From: Tritrichomonas foetus
Taxonomy: Eukaryota; Parabasalia; Tritrichomonadida; Tritrichomonadidae
DNA length: 12,495 bases
Direction of reading: 5' to 3'
Assembly (NCBI GenBank): GCA_001839685.1
Contig: MLAK01001389.1
Location: 8,533 to 21,027, forward strand
The notes beneath the pieces were generated by a model that saw nothing but the letters and a program-made list of their open reading frames with translations, made no database searches and was not told the DNA's origin. A program made the position numbers and the translations under genes. Positions 6,226-12,495 of this stretch are shown here, one piece after another; positions within the stretch are counted from its first letter, which is position 1, and each line of letters opens with the position of its first letter.

Positions 6226-9200
6226 ATGAACCCATCGAGCCTTTCGAAAAGCCGGGTTCAACTAATTGACGACTCCGAAAGCTCCAAAGCATCTTCTTTT
6301 TCGACTTTTGATGAGGATTTTTCCTCAGCGTTTTCATCGACAATATTTTCCGATCACATGCATTACTTGACGAAAAGGACTTTTGTTCCGCAGTGGATTC
6401 ATGATATTCTTTTCTATTACTTACTTTTCCAGTTGTTTACAGTTGTTTTTCTTCCGAATATATTCGATGTTTTTGAATTCACTCCTTTTATCAGGGATTT
6501 TTTAAGCATCATTCAGTACGTTTCATTGACGAAGCCCGCTCAATATCATTCCAGTAGATATGAACCAATTTTAATATTTTTCATCGTTGTTGATATATTT
6601 GAAATTGTGTGTTCAATTATTTATAGATTTTATTATAATAACTACAGGTATGTCTCAATCACCTGGTGCTACTTTACAAGATATATATCTTTATTTGTAT
6701 CTACCATTTTTTTACCAGGAACAACAGCCTATTGTTCAGAATTCATAAAACACATTTTTTCTGGTCATGCAGAAAGTGAGAATAACATATCAAGTGAATT
6801 TTCTTTTCTTGTTGTCGTTATTCAAATATCCATCATTCTGCGAGCAGTTGGATTTCATACAATAATGAGTTCATCTGTTTTATACTCGGATATGATATTC
6901 AAGGTTAGCCAACCGTATGCAGCTACAAGAGCATATCTCTCTTTATCAATTTGCATTTTTATTTCAAATTGTTTTCAAATAACTGAAAATAATATGTATC
7001 AAATTCATTTTATTATTTTTGCCATTATGACTTTCAACTTTTCAGTTGATTTAGTTTTATATGATTGGGTCATTGAAAAGGAGAACCGATTAATTTTAAC
7101 ATTTTTCGGATTTTCAGCAATATCATCTCTGGTTTATGCATTTTGTGGTGTTTTTAACTATCGTTACGAACCAATAATTTGGCTTATTTCTGGACTTGAT
7201 CTCATTGTACTTTCAATTATACCATCCTTTGTTGATTGTATTGTGAATAGGGCACTCCAAAAACTGAAAAACCCTGATTATGTAAAATATGTAAAATCAC
7301 CAATAATTGCAGTTTCTGATATAGACATTGGTTTTCGGATGGGAGCTTATGAAGCTATTTCATGTAAACATATGAAGCGACTTTTAAGACGATTTCCCAA
7401 AAATTTTTCCCTTTATTTAACTTGTGCCAGAATGGCAGTTGTTTTGAATTCCGTTCCACTTTCTTTGAATGCTGCTGCTGATTATTTTTCCAATCCACAT
7501 GGATTTTCTCCTTTTAAAAATCATGCTTGTACTTCAGTGAATCGAATTATTCCACCAATTGATGAACTTGAAATTGAACAATATAAAAAAGATTCTGGAG
7601 CTTTGTTACATATGTTTCCACGTCTTTTTGAAGATGCTCAATCACTCTTTGACATCATTGTTGATGAAGTTCCTGCTATTCTTCCGAAAGTGATGGCATC
7701 ATATAATGCCAATTATAAAAAAATTGTGCAATATTTATTTAATTTTGTTCAAAGGTATCCTTCTTCACCTGATGGAAGTTTTTTTGTTGAACTTTTCAAA
7801 GTTTTGTATCCTAAATCACAAGAAACTCGAGAATTAGTATACTGGATAAACAATAGACCAGAATATATAAAAAACTATCTGAATTATTTCCCTAATCTTA
7901 TCAATGGATTGGTTCAACATCATAAATTATTCAGAAGTTACGTACCAGAATATCATCATGAAGCAAAACTTTTACCACCTGTTCCACCTTTATTAAATGA
8001 TGCTAATTACAAAGCAAATACTAATAAAGGACCTTACCATCATCTAATGACGAGATGGTTTGTGATTCTAATTATCTCATTTACAATGATATTTCCGATT
8101 ATTTCCATTCCCTTTTTATTCAAACAAAACTTTGTTTACCTTCATCAAATTAAATTATTAATTAAAGGTTATTCAATTGGATGGCAGATAACTCGTGCTG
8201 AATCATTTGTATATCCATTATATTACTATGCTGATCCGAATAGTTCATTGTGGTATTATCCATCACAATATTATGCTTTTAAAGATGAATTGTTTACCAA
8301 ATTATTGGAATTACAAAATTCCTTAACAGAATTTTCCTTCTCAATAGGAACTGGATATGGACACAATGATAAAACAATTCTAAGGAATGTAATGAAATTC
8401 ATGAATGATATTGATATTGATTCGTATCAATATGATCAGAAAACCTCAATTTATCAAGATTTAATGGGTTTTACTTACGCAGCTTTAGAATTTGCAACAT
8501 GTGATCGTTTAGTTTTGCCGTATCAAAAAGACTTTCCCATAAATGATGCAAATAGATGGTTTATTCACATACGAAATCAAGTTGAAGATGAAGTTATACG
8601 TCTGAGAAGCTTCATTGAATCAATTAATGTGAATGTCAATAATGTTTATATTGATCCGAATGCGTTTTTAATTATAGGACTTGTTTCTATATTCATTTCA
8701 TTAGCAGTTGTCATTTATATTTTTATACAAGCTTCTAATAATTTTGATATATTTTTCACATCAATGAGAGATACATCAAAACCTGTTATTGCGCAAATTA
8801 AACAATATTTTAATCTCTGTTTAGGTGTAATTGGACATCATGATCGACAAAGTAAATATTCTCATTATAAAAAGACATTTAAAAGCATTAACTTCATGAT
8901 TCCGATCTTTGTTTTGTATTTGTTGATGGCCCTTTGCATAGTAGTTGAATATCTTGCATACAACTGTTATAATACGCAATGCTATCGTCTCCTGAACCTT
9001 TATTCTGATTATTCTCTTGGTTACATCAATTTTGCAATGTCTGTAACACAAACTCTATTGATGTATTTCATGGATGATCTTGAAGATTGGGCTTATGAAG
9101 GATTAAAGAGAAGTGTTGAACAGTCTTACAATGAATTTATGAAAAGATCATGGCAACCATATAGTAGTGGTACTGGATTTTGTCCATTATGTACGTCACG

Positions 9201-9981
9201 TGAAATTTATGTAATATATATTCCACGTGGAATTACATATGAAAAAGTGTTCTATAATTTTATTACTGAAATGTTTCGTTTGAATAATGCTGATAGGAAC
9301 ACAGAAACATATACAACTATATTATTGGCAGCCATTCAAATGTATTATTTTGGTATTGATATGACATTTGTAGGGTTTGAATCAAAATTTACTAATCTTT
9401 GTTCTAAATACTACAACCAGACAGAAATTATTCAAATCGTTAACTTGATAATTCTTCTTTTAGTGATATTATTTACTGGTATTTTCATTTTTATAGAAAC
9501 TGTAAATGCTGATAAAGCATTTTACCACATTATGATGCTTTTTTCACGCTTCCCTGATAGTGCATTATCGCCAGATACTCTCAAAATTCTTAAACAGAGT
9601 AATTGGCAATTTAAATCATCAACATTGGACTTTGATTCAGCTATGTATGAAGATATCCTTAAAGCTTTGCCTGATTCAGTAATTGTTATTGATCATCTTC
9701 ATAATATTGCTCATTATAACAATTCAGCTGAATTAATAATTGATATGACAGAAGGAGATCCGACAGGAATGACATTATTTTCTGTTCTCAAATTACGAAT
9801 GGTAGCTATTGATGAAGATAATAATGAAGTTCCGTTTAATGAAGTTATAAATAATTATGTTTTAGATAGCCGTGCTAATGCCGAAAATGTTGTTGTTTAT
9901 GGAACTAAAGATAATCACAAATGGTGGTTTTCTTTAACTATATTACCAATTTTTGATTCTAATAATGCAAATCAGGCATAA
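6226..9981 (+). CDS. Receptor-type adenylyl cyclase, membrane and PAS part, ending at a premature in-frame TAA
   Basis: From the ATG at 6226 this encodes 1251 residues; the longer frame from 6169 begins with TTG and is unlikely in a eukaryote. The N-terminus is Ser-rich (about 1-45). About eight hydrophobic spans lie between 57 and 339, followed by a soluble helical region at about 360-605 containing HMKRLLRRFPKNFSLYLTCA. A span at about 611-636 starts a presumed ectodomain (about 637-812), which is closed by a span at about 813-836. Further spans lie at about 891-911 and 1071-1093. A PAS domain begins at about 1141 (LPDSVIVIDHLHNIAHYNNS). This is the architecture of the large trichomonad adenylyl cyclase family, which is thought to sense external signals and make cAMP at the inner face of the plasma membrane. 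TAA at 9979-9981 cuts the PAS fold before its last strand. The same frame continues after one codon into the catalytic domain (9985-10680), so both parts were clearly one gene of about 1484 codons. A GTATGT at 6650 is inside continuous coding sequence and is not treated as an intron. Confidence 0.9.
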   Translation: MNPSSLSKSRVQLIDDSESSKASSFSTFDEDFSSAFSSTIFSDHMHYLTKRTFVPQWIHDILFYYLLFQLFTVVFLPNIFDVFEFTPFIRDFLSIIQYVSLTKPAQYHSSRYEPILIFFIVVDIFEIVCSIIYRFYYNNYRYVSITWCYFTRYISLFVSTIFLPGTTAYCSEFIKHIFSGHAESENNISSEFSFLVVVIQISIILRAVGFHTIMSSSVLYSDMIFKVSQPYAATRAYLSLSICIFISNCFQITENNMYQIHFIIFAIMTFNFSVDLVLYDWVIEKENRLILTFFGFSAISSLVYAFCGVFNYRYEPIIWLISGLDLIVLSIIPSFVDCIVNRALQKLKNPDYVKYVKSPIIAVSDIDIGFRMGAYEAISCKHMKRLLRRFPKNFSLYLTCARMAVVLNSVPLSLNAAADYFSNPHGFSPFKNHACTSVNRIIPPIDELEIEQYKKDSGALLHMFPRLFEDAQSLFDIIVDEVPAILPKVMASYNANYKKIVQYLFNFVQRYPSSPDGSFFVELFKVLYPKSQETRELVYWINNRPEYIKNYLNYFPNLINGLVQHHKLFRSYVPEYHHEAKLLPPVPPLLNDANYKANTNKGPYHHLMTRWFVILIISFTMIFPIISIPFLFKQNFVYLHQIKLLIKGYSIGWQITRAESFVYPLYYYADPNSSLWYYPSQYYAFKDELFTKLLELQNSLTEFSFSIGTGYGHNDKTILRNVMKFMNDIDIDSYQYDQKTSIYQDLMGFTYAALEFATCDRLVLPYQKDFPINDANRWFIHIRNQVEDEVIRLRSFIESINVNVNNVYIDPNAFLIIGLVSIFISLAVVIYIFIQASNNFDIFFTSMRDTSKPVIAQIKQYFNLCLGVIGHHDRQSKYSHYKKTFKSINFMIPIFVLYLLMALCIVVEYLAYNCYNTQCYRLLNLYSDYSLGYINFAMSVTQTLLMYFMDDLEDWAYEGLKRSVEQSYNEFMKRSWQPYSSGTGFCPLCTSREIYVIYIPRGITYEKVFYNFITEMFRLNNADRNTETYTTILLAAIQMYYFGIDMTFVGFESKFTNLCSKYYNQTEIIQIVNLIILLLVILFTGIFIFIETVNADKAFYHIMMLFSRFPDSALSPDTLKILKQSNWQFKSSTLDFDSAMYEDILKALPDSVIVIDHLHNIAHYNNSAELIIDMTEGDPTGMTLFSVLKLRMVAIDEDNNEVPFNEVINNYVLDSRANAENVVVYGTKDNHKWWFSLTILPIFDSNNANQA
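9979..9981 (+). other. In-frame TAA splitting the cyclase gene
   Basis: The stop lies in frame between the PAS strand WWFSLTILPIFDS and the next strand ALIFRDIGDE, which normally completes the PAS fold and leads into the signalling helix. The codon after it is CGA, then ATG. TAA also ends the cyclase itself, eL30 and the first gene, so the code is not reassigned. Options are a sequencing error, a real nonsense mutation, readthrough, or reinitiation at the nearby ATG. The TAA-CGA context is not one of the well-known strong readthrough contexts. Confidence 0.88.
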
Positions 9982-9984
9982 CGA

Positions 9985-10680
9985 ATGGCCCTTATATTTA
10001 GAGATATTGGTGATGAAAGAAGGCAGCAAATGCTTATTGAGTTAGAAACCGAAAAACATATGTCAATTGTATATCAAATTCTTCCACATCAAATTGCTGA
10101 AAGACTTTTGACTGAACAGAAATCGATTTCAATGACTGTTGATCTTGTTGCTATTTCTTTCTGTGACATTGTTTCTTTCACTCCATGGTGTGGTTCACAA
10201 ACACCAGAAGGTGTTGTGAACACATTAAATGTAATGTTTAATTTATTTGATGAAAGTTGTAATCAATATCCAACAATGACTAAAATTAAATGTATTGGTG
10301 ATTGTTATATGAGTGCATCAGGTATCTTCACGCCTGATGCACCACCTGAAGTACTTGGTACTGAAATGGTATGTTTTTGCCTAGATATGATTACTGGAAT
10401 AGGCGAAGTGAACAGGCAACTTGGAACAAGCCTACAAATTAGAGTCGGAACTGCAATCGGTGGTCCAATCAGCGCTGGTGTTATGGGAATACATAAACCA
10501 GTGTTTGATATTTGGGGTGATGCAGTCAATGAAGCAAATGGTCTTGAGTCAAGTGGTGTCCCAATGAAAGTGCATATAAATAAATTAATGTATGACTCGA
10601 TTCAGAAAGATAAATTTATAATAGAAAAACGAGAAACAGGAACTTATCTTGTTTCTGGTCGACGTGATGTTTATATATAA
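9985..10680 (+). CDS. Class III adenylyl cyclase catalytic domain, separated from its receptor part
   Basis: This frame has 231 residues from ATG. Residues 1-13 (MALIFRDIGDERR) are the last PAS strand and its DIT-like exit, and about 14-45, with ILPHQIAERL, form the coupling helix typical of receptor cyclases. The catalytic domain covers about 50-225. Metal-binding aspartates are Asp61 (FCDIVSF) and Asp106 (IGDCYM). Base selection uses Lys102 (KIKCIGD) and Asp175 (VFDIWGD), the Lys/Asp pair that specifies ATP rather than GTP. Transition-state Asn182 is kept (DAVNEAN), but the Arg expected four residues later is Gly186. Class III domains work as dimers, so a Gly here would be expected to impair both active sites of a homodimer. 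Its own ATG lies within a PAS strand, so it is not a natural domain start. The TAA stop followed by A forms TAAA, matching the trichomonad poly(A) signal. Confidence 0.9.
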   Translation: MALIFRDIGDERRQQMLIELETEKHMSIVYQILPHQIAERLLTEQKSISMTVDLVAISFCDIVSFTPWCGSQTPEGVVNTLNVMFNLFDESCNQYPTMTKIKCIGDCYMSASGIFTPDAPPEVLGTEMVCFCLDMITGIGEVNRQLGTSLQIRVGTAIGGPISAGVMGIHKPVFDIWGDAVNEANGLESSGVPMKVHINKLMYDSIQKDKFIIEKRETGTYLVSGRRDVYI

Positions 10681-10987
10681 AGTGTTTTTATTCTGCTTAT
10701 ATATTTTTCATTATTATTTTCTACATGTTCTTCGGAAAAAAAATCTGAATTATAATGTTTTTTTTCAAATTATTGAAATATAAGATACTGTCTAGATTTT
10801 CATGCTGACTAGCTGCATATATATGGACAAAAATCTAATAATATTACTCTGATGGAATTAAATGGAATTTAAATCAAATTTGATGTGATATTATCTTGTT
10901 AGATTTTGTGGCCATGTATTGAAAAAACTGTGAATGATTTGATCAAGTTATGATTCAATTAATTTACAATTAATACACCTTCGAAAA
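10681..10987. other. Spacer between cyclase and eL30
   Basis: This AT-rich spacer of about 300 bases has T- and A-runs and no ORF, RNA gene or repeat that I can support. Its last bases lead into the eL30 promoter. Confidence 0.5.
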
Positions 10988-11007
10988 AACGGTTATTGCC
11001 GTCCTTT
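10988..11007 (+). promoter_or_regulatory. M3 plus M5 trichomonad core promoter of eL30
   Basis: AACGGTTA at 10988-10995 fits the M3 consensus [AGT][AG]C[GC]G[CT]T[AGT], a Myb-type site described upstream of T. vaginalis genes. Seven bases later CCTTT (11003-11007) fits M5, which overlaps the transcription start and replaces the initiator. M5 ends three bases before the ATG at 11011, so the leader would be only a few nucleotides, typical of trichomonads. The consensus is quoted from memory of the published work; the match is seen directly. Confidence 0.65.
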
Positions 11008-11010
11008 TCA

Positions 11011-11349
11011 ATGGGACGCAAGAAGTTGAGCAAAGCTCGTGAATCAATCATCAGCAGNCTTAGCCTTGTCACAAAATCCGGTAAATACTCACTCGGAATT
11101 TCACAGACACTCAAAGCTCTCCGCTCTGGTGAAGCCAAACTCGTAATCTTCGCATCAAACGTTGCACCAGCCCACAAATCACTCATTGAATACTACGCAA
11201 TGCTCAGCCAATGCGATATTCTTCCATTCGATGGCGATAACGTCGATCTCGGTACAGCCTGCGGTAAATACTTCCGCAGCTCAGTCATCACAATTATTGA
11301 CGCTGGCGAGTCTGAAATCTTGAAAATGATCAAAGAAAGGCCACAATAA
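11011..11349 (+). CDS. RPL30: Large-subunit ribosomal protein eL30 (L30e)
   Basis: From ATG 11011 this gives 112 residues, the usual length of eukaryotic eL30; an upstream TTG in frame is not used. The sequence aligns along its whole length with eL30: ESIIS-x-LSLVTKSGKY near the N-terminus, TLKALRSGEAKLVIFASNVA, SLIEYYAMLSQCDI, then LGTACGKYFR and a final IIDAGESEI segment. eL30 has the L7Ae-type RNA-binding fold and belongs to the 60S subunit. GC-ending codons (gtc, ctc, ggc, ttc) are more frequent than in neighbouring genes, as expected for a highly expressed gene. An N at 11058 leaves codon 16 as AGN, Ser or Arg. An Arg is usual at this place in eL30, so the base is probably A or G. AATAAATC about 9 nt after the stop could supply the TAAA poly(A) signal. 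Confidence 0.97.
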   Translation: MGRKKLSKARESIISXLSLVTKSGKYSLGISQTLKALRSGEAKLVIFASNVAPAHKSLIEYYAMLSQCDILPFDGDNVDLGTACGKYFRSSVITIIDAGESEILKMIKERPQ

Positions 11350-11589
11350 GTGTTTCAATAAATCTCTGATCTTTTCCTCAAACATTTTTTTATTTTTATG
11401 TATATCTTTATTTTCATATTTTTTAGTTTTGAATTTTACTGAAAAGTAAGCCTCTGAATTATGACCAAGTTTTACAGTTTATCATTTAAATAAATCAGAT
11501 TTTTATCTTTCTCATTAATGAGTCTTCACTTCACCTCACCGTAGTTTATCTTTAATTAAAAAAGAAGGAATTCACTTTTTTATTTTTGA
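11350..11589. other. 3' flank of eL30, no gene
   Basis: This AT-rich flank contains T-rich stretches and TAAA signals. No ORF, RNA gene or repeat was seen. Confidence 0.5.
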
Positions 11590-11754
11590 ATGCTGAGTGT
11601 GATGAATGGCTTTGTTAGACTTGTTTGCCGATCATTTCCCAAACCTCAAGTTGATGATATTCACAAGTATTGGTGAAACATAATCCCCCATAACAAACAT
11701 TTTTTATTCAACAGAGAAAATCAGCAATTTTTTGAATTATCGAATGATATGTGA
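11590..11754 (+). pseudogene. Possible small ORF broken by one in-frame TGA
   Basis: A frame opens with MLSVMNGFVRLVCRSFPKPQ and VDDIHKYW, meets TGA at 11674-11676, and continues in the same frame as NIIPHNKHFLFNRENQQFFE to a TGA at 11752-11754. The mixed composition, unlike simple AT-rich noise, suggests a gene fragment. There is no recognised family and no clear promoter. The 28 codons before the TGA could also be a very short real ORF. Confidence 0.25.
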
Positions 11755-12119
11755 TTTTCCCTGTTTTTAGAAAAAATGCAATAATGAAACAAAAGGCATG
11801 TAAATACATTCATTGCCTCATAATCGTTTGGTAAAGGGTAAGATTTAGCGTTTGCAGGGTTTGTGAAAAAATCTTAACTCAAATATGCGTGAAAGCCCAT
11901 AATTAGCACCCATAATAAAGAGCCTTTTTCTAAACGTTTTTAGTGAAAATTTTGAAGAATTCTAATGATTTATTAATTTTTAATATCATCAATTAGAAAT
12001 TTTTCATTATTTTTGTACAACAGATCTTACATGTAATTTCATTGTTGAGAAATTCTCAATGAGAATTAAACCAGACTTATTATGTAAAAAGCTTGAAGAG
12101 AGTAGACCTATAAGTTGTG

Positions 12120-12146
12120 ATAAGTTGCAGCTTCGCTTCAACTTAT
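12120..12146. repeat. Short hairpin (8-bp stem)
   Basis: ATAAGTTG at 12120-12127 pairs with CAACTTAT at 12139-12146. Two further pairs (AG with CT) inside a single mismatch leave a small CTTCG loop. A second ATAAGTTG, in the same direction, lies ten bases upstream at 12110-12117 and could pair with the same arm. No U-run follows, so it does not look like a Pol III terminator. Function unknown. Confidence 0.5.
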
Positions 12147-12179
12147 TCCAACTCAAAATTCATGAATGAGAAAACCAAC

Positions 12180-12284
12180 GAAATCATAAATGAAATCATA
12201 AAAAATTAAATGAAAACACTAAAAATTTCATCAAACCCAAAATTTAACAATAAAAAATAATGCAATAACTAATGAAATCATAAA
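12180..12284 (+). repeat. Three direct copies of GAAATCATAAA
   Basis: Exact 11-base copies lie at 12180-12190, 12192-12202 and 12274-12284. The first two are adjacent (one base apart), and the third is 71 bases further on, about 108 bases before the next ATG. They could be simple AT-rich drift or binding sites; there is no evidence either way. Confidence 0.45.
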
Positions 12285-12391
12285 TTTCAATCCCACCTTG
12301 ATAAATTCCAAAAAAACTAACTTCATTTATATTAAAATTAACTTTTTCATNATTTTAAAATAACATTTTATATTTTTTTATTCTTAAATAA

Positions 12392-12495
12392 ATGCCGAGA
12401 AATAATCCTCCNAATAATTCTGATCNTTTAAATATTCCNAATAGTCCTTTGGGATTTTTGCAGCAACAAAATAATCAAGGAATACATGCTCAGCA
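12392..12495 (+). CDS. N-terminus of an Asn/Gln-rich protein, truncated by the window edge
   Basis: An ATG at 12392 opens a frame that stays open to the right edge (34 complete codons). It begins MPRNNPPNNSD, then LNIPNSPLGFLQQQNNQGIH, rich in Asn, Gln and Pro. Three single ambiguous bases fall inside it: 12412 and 12439 are third positions of Pro codons and so are silent, while 12426 is a second position and leaves the residue unknown (Leu, Pro, His or Arg). No domain is visible in the part present. The low-complexity start resembles many protist regulatory or RNA-binding proteins, but no function can be assigned. Confidence 0.55.
   Translation, partial: MPRNNPXNNSDXLNIXNSPLGFLQQQNNQGIHAQ

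Larger units (their letters stand above)
11755..12391. other. AT-rich spacer with hairpins and short repeats
   Basis: No gene was seen. The region holds three overlapping inverted-repeat arms at 12045-12067, a hairpin at 12120-12146, and three copies of GAAATCATAAA at 12180-12190, 12192-12202 and 12274-12284. One ambiguous base is at 12351. Confidence 0.5.

Noticed and set aside
6650..6655. GTATGT, the trichomonad 5' splice consensus, inside the cyclase gene
   Set aside because: The reading frame is uninterrupted through it, encodes a plausible membrane region, and no ACTAACACACAG-type 3' site follows.
8821..9051. Antisense ORF inside the cyclase
   Set aside because: It is a shadow of a strongly supported coding region; the same applies to 10305-10529 and, inside eL30, 10959-11186.
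9979..9981. Reassigned stop codon (non-standard genetic code)
   Set aside because: TAA ends several intact genes here (cyclase end, eL30, the first gene), and trichomonads use the standard code.

Overview
The window looks like AT-rich nuclear DNA of a flagellated parabasalid, most likely a trichomonad (Tritrichomonas or a close relative). Three things point there. The longest gene has the layout of the expanded trichomonad receptor-type adenylyl cyclases: a serine-rich N-terminus, many membrane spans, an ectodomain, PAS, then a class III cyclase domain. The ribosomal protein eL30 gene has, a few bases before its ATG, a pair of motifs that match the M3 (Myb-type) and M5 (CCTTT) core promoter elements described in Trichomonas vaginalis. 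The 5' leaders look very short, and no convincing introns are visible. The species is inferred, not proven.

Layout. 1-114 is an assembly artefact: 95 bases copied exactly from inside the cyclase gene, followed by the 19-base Tn5/Nextera mosaic end. 115-280 is a 20-bp minisatellite. 499-1716 (+) is a coiled-coil protein with a CxxC motif like that of DUF4795 proteins (QRICH2/C16orf96), probably axonemal. 1717-2639 has no intact gene but holds traces of a decayed coiled-coil gene. 2640-3564 (-) is a pseudogene read in three successive frameshifts. 3588-3659 (-) is tRNA-Gln(UUG) with a Pol III terminator. 3806-5353 (+) is a seven-transmembrane GOST-like protein. 5354-6225 is non-coding apart from a possible broken ORF. 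6226-10680 (+) is the receptor adenylyl cyclase, split by one in-frame TAA inside its PAS domain. 11011-11349 (+) is eL30. 11350-12391 is a long AT-rich spacer with another broken small ORF, hairpins and short repeats. 12392 to the right edge is the start of an Asn/Gln-rich protein.

Nothing suggests an operon or one joint pathway; these are separate eukaryotic transcription units, nearly all on the + strand. The cyclase and the seven-transmembrane protein are both membrane signalling or trafficking proteins, and the first gene is probably cytoskeletal. The most notable biology is the cyclase. It keeps both metal aspartates and the ATP-selecting Lys/Asp pair, but has a stop codon in the PAS fold and Gly where class III cyclases carry the transition-state Arg. 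Either it is a recent pseudogene, or it is an unusual split and catalytically altered family member. Scattered single Ns and the adapter join at the left edge mean that base-level errors must be excluded first.
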